Source: Streptomyces albus subsp. albus
Lineage (GTDB): Bacteria > Actinomycetota > Actinomycetes > Streptomycetales > Streptomycetaceae
Reading direction: 5' to 3'
Length of the DNA: 64,000 nt
Assembly (NCBI RefSeq): GCF_000725885.1
Contig: NZ_JODR01000001.1
Coordinates: 62,001-126,000 of the forward strand
Below are positions 44,298 through 53,403 of the stretch, piece after piece. The position numbers and the translations under genes were made by a program. Each line of letters starts with the position of its first letter. Position 1 is the stretch's first letter. The notes beneath the pieces were generated by a model that did not search any database, had not been told where the DNA came from, and worked only from the letters and a program-made list of their open reading frames with translations.

Positions 44298-44582
44298 GGG
44301 CCGGTTCACGGCCTAAGATCCGAGCACAGCGGCAGGCCCCGGATCCGGGGCACAACGGGACGCACCGGGCAGGAAACGGACGGTACGGACGGGTGAGCCG
44401 GCGCGGGGGAGACCCGCTCCGGCCGCCCGGGCCGCCCCCGTCGGACGTCCGGGCCGGGCGGACCGGAGGACACAACCGGCCGGCAGGCGGGCCCACCAGG
44501 CCCGCCGGTACGGCACGGACAAGGGGACGGAGTGACGGCACAAGCCCGCTGAGCCTGTCACCGACGAGGAAGAGAGCGCGCT

Positions 44583-45674
44583 TTGGTCTCCCGGATGAGG
44601 ACCGGACTGCTGTCCGCGTTTCCCTTCCTCGCCATGGCCGCGGTCGGTGCCGCCGACATGATGGGCGGGCCGGGGATCGGTCTCCAGCCGATGATGGCGC
44701 TCGGCCCCGCGTTCGCCGGCCTCACCGGCGGCAAGCGGCGCACCGCGCTGGTCGGGGCGCTGGCGATGGCGCTGTCGATCGCTCTGAGCCTCTACAACGA
44801 CCAGTTCGGCGAACGCCGCGGCAACGCCACGCTGATATCCGTCGCGGGCGTCTCCGTCGCCGCCCTGGTGGCCACGGCCATGCGCCAGCGGCGGGAGGCC
44901 GAACTGGCCAACGTGCGCTCCATCGCCGAGGCCGCACAGCGCGTCCTGCTGCGCCCCGTACCGCGCGGCGCCGGCCGGCTGCGGGTCGCCGTCTCCTACA
45001 CCTCCGCCGTCGCCGACGCCCGCATCGGCGGCGACCTCTACGAGGTGGTCACCTCCCCGCACGGGGTGCGCGTCATCATCGGTGACGTCCAGGGCAAGGG
45101 TCTTGAGGCCGTGGAGACGGCCGCCGTCGTACTCGGCGCCTTCCGCGAGGCCGCCTACGACGAACCCGACCTGCCCGCCGTGGGGGAGCGTCTGGAACGG
45201 GCCCTGGACAGACACCTGCTGGGCGAGAAGTTCGTCACCGCCGTACTCGTCGAGGTGCCGCACGGGCAGGGCACCCGCAGCGCCACACTCCTCAACTTCG
45301 GTCACCCCGCGCCGCTGGCGATCCGCCACGACGGCAGCGTGCACTTCGCCGAACCGCCGCGCCGCTGCCTGCCGCTCGGCCTGGGCCTGCACGGCAGCGA
45401 CCCGCCCAGCCCGCACGAGGTGCCCTTCGCACCCGGCGACCAGCTGCTGCTCTACACCGACGGGGTCACCGAGGCCCGCGACGGCGACAATCACTTCTAC
45501 CCGCTGGACCAGCGCGCCCATCTGCTCAAGGACCCCGATCCGGAAGGCGCCCTGGAGGCCGTGCACCAGGACATCCAGGAGCACGTCGGCGGCACCCTCA
45601 ACGACGACGCGGCGATGCTGCTGCTGCGCTACCGCGACTACTCCGTACCGCGGCGGCCCGCCACCGAGGAGTGA
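44583..45674 (+). CDS. membrane-anchored SpoIIE-type PP2C phosphatase
   Basis: A 363-residue phosphatase with three N-terminal hydrophobic segments (LLSAFPFLAMAAVGAADMMG; PAFAGLTGG; VGALAMALSIALSLYND; ISVAGVSVAALVATA) and a short linker helix. The cytoplasmic SpoIIE/PP2C domain has SAVADARIGGDLYEVV, IIGDVQGKGLEAVETAAVVL, NFGHPAPLAI, LLLYTDGVTEARD and LNDDAAMLLLRY. All metal-binding Asp residues are present, unlike the upstream GAF phosphatase. The TTG at 44583 has GAGGA ten bases upstream; an ATG at 44595 is the alternative. It is convergent with an RsbW-like ATPase 35 bp away, a natural partner pair for a sigma-control switch. Confidence 0.9.
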   Translation: MVSRMRTGLLSAFPFLAMAAVGAADMMGGPGIGLQPMMALGPAFAGLTGGKRRTALVGALAMALSIALSLYNDQFGERRGNATLISVAGVSVAALVATAMRQRREAELANVRSIAEAAQRVLLRPVPRGAGRLRVAVSYTSAVADARIGGDLYEVVTSPHGVRVIIGDVQGKGLEAVETAAVVLGAFREAAYDEPDLPAVGERLERALDRHLLGEKFVTAVLVEVPHGQGTRSATLLNFGHPAPLAIRHDGSVHFAEPPRRCLPLGLGLHGSDPPSPHEVPFAPGDQLLLYTDGVTEARDGDNHFYPLDQRAHLLKDPDPEGALEAVHQDIQEHVGGTLNDDAAMLLLRYRDYSVPRRPATEE

Positions 45675-45709
45675 CCACCGCCCGCCGGGACACGGGCAGC
45701 AGGGGGCGG

Positions 45710-46153
45710 TCAGGACGCCGTCAGCAGGGAACCCCCGCGCCGGGGCAGGACCTTGTCGAAACTGACGACCGCCCCGCCCTGCCCGGGCCGGTTGCGGAAC
45801 CGTACGTGGTCGGCGAGGGATTCGATCAGATACAGCCCCCGGCCGTTCTCCGCCTCGTCGGCGCAGCGGGCCCCGTCATGACCGACGGGGAAACCCGGCC
45901 CCGTGTCGGCCACCTCGATGCGGCACCGGTCGCCCTCCAGATAGGCGGAGACACGGTACGCGCCCGCGGGCTCACCGTCCGCGCTGCCGTGCTCGACCGC
46001 GTTCGCGCACGCCTCGGACAGCGCCAGGGACATGTCGTAGGCCACCTCGGGATCGACCCCCGCCGCCTCCATCGAGCTCAGCAGGAGATGCCGCGCGAGC
46101 GGCACACTGGCGGCTTCGCGCCGTAGCCGGAGAGACCACCACAGGCTGCTCAT
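45710..46153 (-). CDS. RsbW-like HATPase_c protein (anti-sigma factor / serine kinase family)
   Basis: A 147-residue GHKL protein. It starts SSLWWSLRLRREAASVPLAR, then the N box MSLALSEACANAVEHG, the G1 box VADTGPGFP and the G2 box GRGLYLIESLADHVRF. The size and boxes are those of RsbW/SpoIIAB-like anti-sigma kinases. The ATG at 46153 has GGAGGG six bases upstream. It is convergent with the membrane phosphatase, and the distance between stops is 35 bp. Which sigma or STAS protein it binds cannot be read from the window; the SigF-family pair at the left end are candidates by family only. Confidence 0.88.
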   Translation of the reverse strand: MSSLWWSLRLRREAASVPLARHLLLSSMEAAGVDPEVAYDMSLALSEACANAVEHGSADGEPAGAYRVSAYLEGDRCRIEVADTGPGFPVGHDGARCADEAENGRGLYLIESLADHVRFRNRPGQGGAVVSFDKVLPRRGGSLLTAS

Positions 46154-46374
46154 GCTCACCCTCCACGCGGCTCGACACACGGCTTACCTATTGCCTGCGC
46201 ACCGGACGGGTACGCGGCGCCGTCACGATGACCCCCGTACGGCGGAAACGCCCGCGCCGCGCCGCGCCGCCCGCGCGGGCCCTGCCGGTGTTCCAGAGGT
46301 CTCTCGAAGCCCGGCGGAGCACTGCCGGACCTGCCGTTCACCGCAGCCGCGCGCGGTGAGATGATGGCGCGGCC

Positions 46375-47253
46375 ATGACTGCCGGTACGGACCTGAGAGT
46401 GCTGCGGGCCGCGATCTTCGCCGCGGTCTGCGTCACCGTGTCCGCCGCCGGGCACCTCCTCGCCGCCGACGCGGCGATACCGCCGGGTCCGCTCGCGCTG
46501 GGCTTCGGCTGCGTCTTCCTCGTCGCCCTCGCCCTCGCCGGCCGGGAACGCTCCCTGCCGGGCATCGCCGCGCTCCTGGCCGTGGGGCAGTTCGCGCTGC
46601 ACCTGGTCTTCTCCCTCGGCTCCACGCCGCCGGCCGGCGGCTCCGGGCAGGCCGCGGGCGGCTCCCCCGGGCACCCGGGCGGGGTCCGCGCGCTCGCCGG
46701 GAAACTGCTGTGCAACCACAGCGCGATGGGCATGAGCGAGGCCGAGGCCCGCCGTGTCGTCGCCCGCGCCGGACTGGACCCGCAAGCCGCAGCAGCCGCC
46801 ACCGGCGGCGCCGAGGGCGCGGGCCACGCCGGGCACGCCGGGGTGCACGCCGTCACCGGCACGCCCTTCCCCGAAACGCCGCTCGACTGCCTGCGGGACG
46901 CGGCACGCGCCGCCGTCGGCATGTTCGACGCGCCCATGCTCCTCGGCCACCTGTGCGCCGCGCTGCTGCTCGGCCTGCTGCTGCGGCGCGGTGAGGCGGC
47001 CCTGTGGCGCCTGGTGCGGCTCTCCGCCGACACCGCCGCCGCGGCCGACGAACTCGTCGCGGCACTCGCCCTGGGCCGGGCCCTGGCCTACGTGAGGGCC
47101 CTGCACGCCGGGCTGCTGCCCAGGACGCCGCCGCGGTCCGCCTCCGGGCCACCCCGCGACGAGGTGGCACCGCCCTCCGTCACGCTGGAGCACTCGCTCG
47201 CCCGACGCGGACCGCCCGCGCGCCGGGCGGACGCCTTCCTGCTCGCGGCCTGA
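46375..47253 (+). CDS. integral membrane protein preceding the copper cluster
   Basis: A 292-residue protein with about five hydrophobic helices (LRAAIFAAVCVTVSAAGHLL, PLALGFGCVFLVALALAG, IAALLAVGQFALHLVFSLGS, then MLLGHLCAALLLGLLL). A central His/Gly/Ala loop includes CNHSAMGMSEAE and GHAGHAGVHAVTG. His- and Met-bearing loops beside helices and the position ahead of the copper genes suggest metal handling. I recall a similar gene beside ycnI in other streptomycetes but no function. It starts with ATG at 46375 and is followed by about 350 bp without a gene. Confidence 0.7.
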   Translation: MTAGTDLRVLRAAIFAAVCVTVSAAGHLLAADAAIPPGPLALGFGCVFLVALALAGRERSLPGIAALLAVGQFALHLVFSLGSTPPAGGSGQAAGGSPGHPGGVRALAGKLLCNHSAMGMSEAEARRVVARAGLDPQAAAAATGGAEGAGHAGHAGVHAVTGTPFPETPLDCLRDAARAAVGMFDAPMLLGHLCAALLLGLLLRRGEAALWRLVRLSADTAAAADELVAALALGRALAYVRALHAGLLPRTPPRSASGPPRDEVAPPSVTLEHSLARRGPPARRADAFLLAA

Positions 47254-47601
47254 CGGCCCGGCACGGACACAGCGCCCCTCCCGCGCCCCCACCCCCACGG
47301 CACCGGGCCCCGGCTCGCGTGCGGCCACTGACTGTTCGCGGTCGTGCACGGTCGCTCTCGGGCCGCCGACCGCCGTCGTCCCGTGACGCCCGCGGGGCAC
47401 CGGTCCGCCCTCGTCACCGCGACGACGGCCCGGCTGCCCTCCGGGCCGACGACGGTCCGGTACCGGCTGCCGTGCCGGCCGAGTGCTGCGGGGACGCGGG
47501 GCGCGCGGGCCGGTTGCCTGCGCCGTACTGCCGTGCCGTGTGCCCGCGCGTCCGCCCGCTCCCGGTCCTGTCACTTCTCCGTGCCACTCAGGAGCACACT
47601 C
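47254..47601. other. intergenic region upstream of the copper operon
   Basis: About 350 GC-rich bases that should contain the copper-operon promoter. I looked for a CsoR-type operator (GTAxxC dyads) and saw none that I would defend. No gene is seen; AGGAG near the end serves the YcnI start. Confidence 0.45.
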
Positions 47602-48318
47602 ATGAAGATCGCCAACCGTCGCGTCGTCACCGTCGGTGCGCTCGCCGCCGGCGCCGTCCTGCTCGTCGCCGGCCCCGCCTCCGCCCACGTCAGCGTGGAC
47701 CCGCAACAGGCGCCCAAGGGCGGTTACAGCACGGTCAACTTCAAGGTCCCCAACGAGAAGGACGACGCCTCCACCGTCAAGCTGGAGGTCACCTTCCCCG
47801 CCGACCACCCGCTGGTCTCCGTGATGCCGCAGCCCGTACCGGGCTGGGACGTCAAGGTCGAGAAGAAGAAGCTCGACAAGCCGCTGGTCTCCCACGGCGA
47901 GAAGATCACCGAGGCGGTCTCGAAGGTCACCTGGAGCGGCGGCAAGGTCGAGCCGGGCCAGTTCCAGCAGTTCCCCGTCTCCATGGGGCAACTGCCCGAG
48001 GACGGCGACCAGCTGGTGTTCAAGGCCCTCCAGACCTACGACGACGATGACGTCGTACGGTGGATCGAGCAGCCGCGCAAGGGCGAGCCCGAGCCCGAGA
48101 ACCCGGCGCCGGTGCTGAAGCTGACCGCCGCCCAGCAGGAGGAGACGGACGGTTCCTCCGCCGGTGACGGCAAGGCCGCCGAAGCAGCCGCGGCCTCCTC
48201 CGACAGCGGCACGGACTCCGATTCCGACACCACCGCCCGGGTCCTGGGCGTGGTGGGCATCGTCGTCGGCGCCGCGGGCATCGCCTACGGCGTCCTCGCC
48301 GGACGCCGTCGCGCCTGA
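47602..48318 (+). CDS. YcnI/DUF1775 copper-binding surface protein
   Basis: A 238-residue membrane-anchored secreted protein. The signal peptide ends at ASA, so the mature N-terminus is His29 (HVSVDPQQAPKGGYSTVNFK); in YcnI proteins this N-terminal His with a conserved Trp forms a mono-histidine brace for Cu(II). The DUF1775 beta-sandwich extends to about residue 175 (VPGWDVKVEKKKLDKPL). A Ser/Asp/Glu spacer and one C-terminal helix (VLGVVGIVVGAAGIAYGVLA) with a basic tail anchor it. AGGAG precedes the ATG at 47602; longer upstream frames would hide the signal peptide. Confidence 0.92.
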   Translation: MKIANRRVVTVGALAAGAVLLVAGPASAHVSVDPQQAPKGGYSTVNFKVPNEKDDASTVKLEVTFPADHPLVSVMPQPVPGWDVKVEKKKLDKPLVSHGEKITEAVSKVTWSGGKVEPGQFQQFPVSMGQLPEDGDQLVFKALQTYDDDDVVRWIEQPRKGEPEPENPAPVLKLTAAQQEETDGSSAGDGKAAEAAAASSDSGTDSDSDTTARVLGVVGIVVGAAGIAYGVLAGRRRA

Positions 48319-48401
48319 CCCACACCCGCGAGGGGCGGTGCGGCCCGGGCCACCGCGCCGGGGCCGCACCGCCCCCGCACCCTCCCCTGTCCCCCAGCAC
48401 G

Positions 48402-49085
48402 ATGCGGACCAGCACTATGCGCACCACGAGAACGGCCACCGCAGCAGCGACCCTCGCCGTGGCCGCCGCCCTCGCCCTGACCGGCTGCGGTTCCTCCGAC
48501 AGCGGCGACAAGGCCGCCGACCGGCCCGCGAAGGTCGAAGGCGGGCAGCAGAAGAAGGGCGGCACGGTCCTCGACCAGCCCTTCGCCAAGCCCGATCTGA
48601 AACTGACCGACACCCACGACGAGACCTACGACTTCATCGAGGAGACGAAGGGGCACCCCACGCTCCTGTACTTCGGGTACACCAACTGCCCGGACGTGTG
48701 CCCGCTGACGATGAGCAACATCGCGGTGGCCAAGTCGAAGCTGCCCAAGGAGGAGCAGAAGGACCTGCGGGTCGTCTTCGTCACCACCGACCCGAAGCGG
48801 GACACGCCGAAGGAGCTCGGCAAGTGGCTGCGCGGCCAGGACCCGTCCTTCATCGGGCTGACCGGTGACTTCGACACCATCCAGGCGGGCGCCCGGAGCG
48901 TGGGCGTGAGCGTGGAGCCGTCGTACAAGAAGAAGAACGGCGACATCGTCTCCACGCACGGCGCCCAGCTGCTGGCGTTCTCGCCCAAGGACGACAAGGC
49001 GCACGTCCTCTACACGGAGGGCAACACCGACCCGCGCATCCTGGAGAAGGAACTCCCCAAGATCGTCAAGGGGGAGAAGCCGTGA
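48402..49085 (+). CDS. sco: Sco1/SenC-type copper metallochaperone lipoprotein
   Basis: A 227-residue lipoprotein (LALTGC lipobox at about residue 29). The thioredoxin-fold domain carries the Sco copper site: CPDVC in YFGYTNCPDVCPLTMSN and the distal His in IVSTHGAQLLAF. It delivers copper outside the membrane. In S. lividans the equivalent gene, followed in the same order by ecuC, copCD-like and dtpA, supplies copper to cytochrome oxidase and the radical oxidase GlxA; that comparison is from memory. The ATG at 48402 lacks a clear ribosome site and a second Met is five codons on. Its stop overlaps the next start as GTGA. Confidence 0.93.
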   Translation: MRTSTMRTTRTATAAATLAVAAALALTGCGSSDSGDKAADRPAKVEGGQQKKGGTVLDQPFAKPDLKLTDTHDETYDFIEETKGHPTLLYFGYTNCPDVCPLTMSNIAVAKSKLPKEEQKDLRVVFVTTDPKRDTPKELGKWLRGQDPSFIGLTGDFDTIQAGARSVGVSVEPSYKKKNGDIVSTHGAQLLAFSPKDDKAHVLYTEGNTDPRILEKELPKIVKGEKP

Positions 49086-49603
49086 GCGCCCGTCCGTCCC
49101 GCGCGGTGCGCCGGCCGCTCGCCGCCGTCGCGTGCGGCGCCGCCCTCACCCTGGCGCTCGGCGCCTGCTCCTCGTCCGGTGACGACGGCGGTGCGGGCGG
49201 CGGCAAGGGCAAGGGCACCGCCTCGGACAGCAGCCGCCCGCAGTTGAAGATCAGCGGCGCGTACGTGCCGCAGCCGCCGACCGACAAGATGGCCGGCGGT
49301 TTCCTGACCGTCCGCAACAGCGGCGGCACGGCCGACGAACTCACCTCCGTCAGCAGTGACGTGGCGGGCGAGGTGGAGATCCACAGGACCGTCAAGCAGC
49401 GGATGGAGAAGGTCGACTCCCTGCGGGTGCCCGCCCACGGCACCCTCACCCTGGGGCGCGGCGGCAACCATCTGATGCTGATGGATCTTGAGCGCAAGCC
49501 GGTGAAGGGCCAGACGGTCACCTTCGTCCTGCACTTCGCCGAGTCCGGTTCCGTCACGGTCAAGGCCCCGGTCGAAGCGACGAACTACACACCCGAGAAG
49601 TGA
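49082..49603 (+). CDS. ecuC: PCu(A)C-type extracellular copper chaperone lipoprotein
   Basis: A 173-residue lipoprotein with lipobox LALGAC at about residue 29 and a Gly/Lys linker. The PCuAC cupredoxin-like domain is clear: ISGAYVPQPPTDKMAGGFLT, VEIHRTVKQRMEKVD and GRGGNHLMLMDLERK, which supply the H-x(n)-M ... H-x-M copper ligands. It shuttles Cu(I) to Sco and oxidases. The GTG start overlaps the Sco stop by four bases, so the two are translated together. In S. lividans the equivalent protein is called ECuC. Confidence 0.93.
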   Translation: MSARPSRAVRRPLAAVACGAALTLALGACSSSGDDGGAGGGKGKGTASDSSRPQLKISGAYVPQPPTDKMAGGFLTVRNSGGTADELTSVSSDVAGEVEIHRTVKQRMEKVDSLRVPAHGTLTLGRGGNHLMLMDLERKPVKGQTVTFVLHFAESGSVTVKAPVEATNYTPEK

Positions 49604-49613
49604 GGTCGCAGGC

Positions 49614-51797
49614 GTGCCGCACACCACCGAACCCCGCAGACGCACCGTCGGCCGGGCCCTGGCGCCCGGCCGGTCCGCCGCCCGGCCGGGCGTGCTTCCC
49701 CGCGCGCTGCTGGCCGCACTGCTGGGGGGCCTGGCGCTGCTCGGCGTCCTGGCCACCGCGTCCCCTGCCGCGGCGCACGCCGCGCTCACGGGCAGCGATC
49801 CGGCCCAGGGCTCGGTGGTGCGCGACGCGCCCGAGCAGGTCTCGCTCGACTTCTCCGAGGGCGTGACCATGTCCGAGGACTCGATCCGGGTCCTCGACCC
49901 GCACGGCGAACGCGCCGACACGGGGAAAATCCGCGACACCGGCACCGCCGGGAAGGTGCAGCGCACCGTCTCGCTCAAGCCGGGCGTCCCGCAGGGCACC
50001 TACACCGTCGCCTGGCAGGCGGTCTCCGCCGACAGCCACCCCGTCTCCGGCGCGTTCACCTTCTCCGTCGGCAAGCCCTCCAAGACCACCGCCACCGTCC
50101 CGCAGGAGGACAAGAACACGGGCGGCGGCGCGGTAGGCACGCTGTACGGGATCGGCCGGTACGCCGCGTACGCGGGGTACGTGCTGCTGATCGGCGGGGC
50201 CGCGTTCGTGCTGCTGTGCGCGCCGCGGGCCGCCTCCTCCCGCGCCGTGCAGCGGCTGACCGTCACCGGCTGGACCGTGCTGACGGCGGCCACGCTGGCG
50301 CTGTTGCTGCTGCGCAACCCCTACACCGGGTCCGGCAAGCTCGCCGATGTCGCCGACCTCGGCGGACTGGGCGACGTGGTGGCCACCAAGCCGGGCGCCG
50401 CACTCGTCTCCCGGCTGCTGCTGCTGGCGGCGGCCGGACTGTTCGTCTCGGTGCTGTTCGGCGCGTACGCACGGCGTGAGAACGGCGGCCGGGACACGGA
50501 CGGCCGTACGGGCGGCGCCACGCAGGGAGCCGCCGCCGACGCGGGCACCGGCAGCGCGAAGCCCGACGGGACTGCCGCCGAGGGGACCGGGACCGACGGC
50601 GCGGAAGCGGTGCGCGAGCGGCGCGACCTGCGCTACGGGCTCGCCATCGGCGGCACCGTCGTGGCCGCCGGTCTGGCCGCCACCTGGGCGATGGCCGAGC
50701 ACGCCTCCACCGGCCTCCAGACAGCGGTAGCCATGCCCGTGGACGTGCTGCACCTGCTGGCCGTCGCCCTGTGGCTGGGCGGACTGGCCGCACTCTTCTG
50801 CCTGCTGCGCTGGGGCCCGTCGCCCACCGGCGCCGAAGCGCGGCGCTTCTCCCGGGTGGCGTTCACCAGTGTGACCGTGCTCGCCGCGACGGGGCTGTAC
50901 CAGTCGTGGCGGCAGGTGGGCACCCTGGACGCGCTCACCAGCACCTCGTACGGACAGCTTCTGATCGTCAAGGTCGTGCTGGTGGCCGCCTTGGTGGCGG
51001 TCGGCTGGTTCTCCCGGCGGTGGACGGCCCGTCTGACGGAGGACCCGGCGGCCGGCGAGCGCCCGCAGGCCGCCCGCGCGGCGGCCGTCCCCGGCAGCCG
51101 CAGCCCCGAACGCGCCGCCACGCCGGCCGGCACCGCACGGGCCGCCGGCACCACGCGGCCCAGCGCTCCCCCGGCCGGCGAGGGGGACGAGCCCGAGGGT
51201 GACGGGGCCGCACCGGCCGACCCCGTACGCGCCGCGCAGCTCGCCCGGCAGCGGGCCGCCGCCAACGCCGCCCGGCGGCGCCGGCAGCGCGAGGCCGATC
51301 CGCAGCGCAGCGGACTGCGCCGCTCCGTCCTCACCGAGGCCGGGATCGCGGTCGTCCTGCTGATCGTCACCACCGTCCTCACCAGCACCGAACCCGCCCG
51401 TACGGAGGAGCAGGCACGGGCGGCGGGCGGCGCCTCGCAGGGCGCTTCCGGGCCCGTCGACGTGAAGATCCCCTTCGACACCGGCGGCCCCCGCGGCAAG
51501 GGCACCGCGGAGCTGGAGCTCGACCCCGGTACCAGCGGCGAGAACACCCTGGAGCTGCGCACCACCGACCCCGCGGGCCGGCCCGTCGAGGCCCCCGAGG
51601 TGAAGGTCTCCTTCACCCTCCCCGCGAAGGACCTCGGGCCCCTGTCGGTGACGCCCGAACCGGTGAGAGGTGAGAAGGGGCGCTGGAAGGCTCCCGACGT
51701 CCGGCTGCCCCTGCCCGGAAAATGGAAAGTCGCCGTCACCGTCCGCACCTCGGACATCGACCAGGTGACCGCGTACAAGACCGCCACCATCGGCTGA
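49614..51797 (+). CDS. CopC-CopD fusion copper transport protein (YcnJ type)
   Basis: A 727-residue protein. A signal peptide ends near AAA, then the CopC domain begins with the copper-ligand His (HAALTGSDPAQGSVVRDAPE) and contains SADSHPVSGAFTF. Eight helices of the CopD domain follow (from YAAYAGYVLLIGGAAFVLLC through MPVDVLHLLAVALWLGGLAA), with two charged, low-complexity cytoplasmic loops (about 290-345 and 475-560). The C-terminal 110 residues are a second extracytoplasmic beta domain (VDVKIPFDTGG ... VAVTVRTSDIDQVTAYKTAT), the YtkA/DUF-type tail seen in YcnJ proteins. The GTG at 49614 follows the ecuC stop by 10 bp. It is likely to import or sequester copper for the neighbouring cuproenzymes. 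Confidence 0.9.
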   Translation: MPHTTEPRRRTVGRALAPGRSAARPGVLPRALLAALLGGLALLGVLATASPAAAHAALTGSDPAQGSVVRDAPEQVSLDFSEGVTMSEDSIRVLDPHGERADTGKIRDTGTAGKVQRTVSLKPGVPQGTYTVAWQAVSADSHPVSGAFTFSVGKPSKTTATVPQEDKNTGGGAVGTLYGIGRYAAYAGYVLLIGGAAFVLLCAPRAASSRAVQRLTVTGWTVLTAATLALLLLRNPYTGSGKLADVADLGGLGDVVATKPGAALVSRLLLLAAAGLFVSVLFGAYARRENGGRDTDGRTGGATQGAAADAGTGSAKPDGTAAEGTGTDGAEAVRERRDLRYGLAIGGTVVAAGLAATWAMAEHASTGLQTAVAMPVDVLHLLAVALWLGGLAALFCLLRWGPSPTGAEARRFSRVAFTSVTVLAATGLYQSWRQVGTLDALTSTSYGQLLIVKVVLVAALVAVGWFSRRWTARLTEDPAAGERPQAARAAAVPGSRSPERAATPAGTARAAGTTRPSAPPAGEGDEPEGDGAAPADPVRAAQLARQRAAANAARRRRQREADPQRSGLRRSVLTEAGIAVVLLIVTTVLTSTEPARTEEQARAAGGASQGASGPVDVKIPFDTGGPRGKGTAELELDPGTSGENTLELRTTDPAGRPVEAPEVKVSFTLPAKDLGPLSVTPEPVRGEKGRWKAPDVRLPLPGKWKVAVTVRTSDIDQVTAYKTATIG

Positions 51798-51816
51798 GCC
51801 GGAACCGAGCGACACG

Positions 51817-53361
51817 ATGAGCACGCACAGCGACAAGCACACCGCCGGGGACACCACCGGCGACGGCGCCGTCCCCGCCCCCGCACCGGGCGGCGGAAAG
51901 AAGACCCCGCGCGCCGGGCGGCCCGCGAAGACCCGGCGTACCGGGGGGCCCGGCACCGCAGGCGGCGGCAAGCCGGGCGCCCAGCGCGCCACGGCCCCGG
52001 ACGACGCACCCGGCACCGCGGGGGCCACCCGGCGCAGGCCCGGCGCGCAGCGCGGTGCCCCGGACGGGCACGCGGAGGGGACTGCCGGAAAGACGGCCCC
52101 GCAACAGCACGCGGCGGGCGCGGGCAGCGGCGCCGGGGTGTCCCGCCGGCGGCTGCTGGGCGGCGCCTCCGCGGCGGGCGCGGCCGGGCTGGTGCTCGGC
52201 GGGGCGGGCGGCGCCTGGGCGCACTCGGCGGCGCAGGGCGACCCGCCGCCGGCACTGTCCTCGCTGGGCTCCTCCCGGGTGCCCTTCCACGGCACCCACC
52301 AGGCGGGCATCCTCACCCCGGCCCAGGCGCACGGCCATCTGCTCGCCTTCGACCTGGTGCCGGACGCGGGCCGCAAACAGGCCGCCGCACTGCTGCGCCG
52401 CTGGTCGGACGCGGCACGGCGGATGATGGCCGGACAGCCGCCGCGCGACGGCGACCAGGACACGGGGATCGCGCTGGACGCCGGCCCCGCGTCGCTGACG
52501 GTGACGTTCGGTTTCGGCCGGTCGTTCTTCACCCGTACGGGTATGAAGGACCGGCTGCCCGAGCAGCTGGCCCCCCTGCCCGACTTCTCCGCGGACGCGC
52601 TGGACAAGAAGCGCTCCGACGGCGACCTGTGGGTGCAGATCGGCGCCGACGACGCACTGGTCGCCTTCCACGCACTGCGCGCCCTCCAGCGGGAGGCGGC
52701 GGGCACGGCACGGGTGCGCTGGCAGATGACCGGTTTCAACCGTTCGCCGGGCGCCACGGACCGGCCCCGCACCACCCGCAATCTGATGGGACAGCTGGAC
52801 GGCACCAACAACCCCTCCCCGGACGACGACGACTTCACCGAGCGCGTCTTCGTGCCCTCCTCGGGCGAGCCGTCCTGGATGGCGGGCGGCTCCTATGTGG
52901 TGCAGCGGCGCATCCGGATGCTGCTGGACACCTGGGACAAGCAGTCGCTGAAGGAACAGGAGAAGGTCGTCGGACGCCGTAAGTCGAACGGCGCCCCACT
53001 GTCCGGCGGGGACGAGCACACCGCGCCCGACCTGGAAAAGCGCGGCGCAGACGGGCTGCCGGTGATCGCGGCGAACGCCCACATCCGGGTGGCGGCGCCC
53101 GAGACGAACGGCGGGGCCGCGATGCTGCGCCGCCCCTTCTCCTTCCACGACGGCTTCCGCGACGACGGCTCCCCGGACGCCGGGCTGCTCTTCCTGGCCT
53201 GGCAGGCGGACCCGCTGCGCGGTTTCGTGCCCGTCCAGCGCAAGCTCGACCGGGGCGACGCGCTGTCGGCCTTCCTGCGGCACGAGGCCAGTGGTCTGTT
53301 CGCCGTACCGGGCGGCCCGGCCGAGGGCGAATACGTGGGGCAACGGCTGCTCGAAGGCTGA
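51817..53361 (+). CDS. dtpA: Tat-exported Dyp-type heme peroxidase (DtpA/EfeB type)
   Basis: A 514-residue DyP peroxidase. The Tat motif SRRRLLGGASAAGAAGLVLG is at residues 109-128, preceded by an unusual 105-residue Ala/Pro/Gly-rich basic extension; a GTG at 52138 just before SRRR would give a normal signal peptide but has no ribosome site. The enzyme domain has FHGTHQAGILTPAQAHGHLL, TVTFGFGRSFF, the DyP motif MGQLDGTNNP (distal Asp), the SRARxNxHIR-type heme segment as VIAANAHIRVAAPE with the axial His, and a terminal LRHEASGLFAVPGG. In S. lividans DtpA cooperates with Sco and ECuC in maturing GlxA for morphological development, by memory. It starts 19 bp after the CopCD gene. Confidence 0.92.
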   Translation: MSTHSDKHTAGDTTGDGAVPAPAPGGGKKTPRAGRPAKTRRTGGPGTAGGGKPGAQRATAPDDAPGTAGATRRRPGAQRGAPDGHAEGTAGKTAPQQHAAGAGSGAGVSRRRLLGGASAAGAAGLVLGGAGGAWAHSAAQGDPPPALSSLGSSRVPFHGTHQAGILTPAQAHGHLLAFDLVPDAGRKQAAALLRRWSDAARRMMAGQPPRDGDQDTGIALDAGPASLTVTFGFGRSFFTRTGMKDRLPEQLAPLPDFSADALDKKRSDGDLWVQIGADDALVAFHALRALQREAAGTARVRWQMTGFNRSPGATDRPRTTRNLMGQLDGTNNPSPDDDDFTERVFVPSSGEPSWMAGGSYVVQRRIRMLLDTWDKQSLKEQEKVVGRRKSNGAPLSGGDEHTAPDLEKRGADGLPVIAANAHIRVAAPETNGGAAMLRRPFSFHDGFRDDGSPDAGLLFLAWQADPLRGFVPVQRKLDRGDALSAFLRHEASGLFAVPGGPAEGEYVGQRLLEG

Positions 53362-53403
53362 GACCGGCGCCCGGCGGGGGTGCGGCGGGACTACCGTTGC
53401 GGC

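Noticed and set aside
49560..52838. Minus-strand open frame of about 1090 codons opposite copCD and dtpA
   Set aside because: Antisense shadow; the plus-strand proteins have signal peptides, copper ligands and heme motifs.
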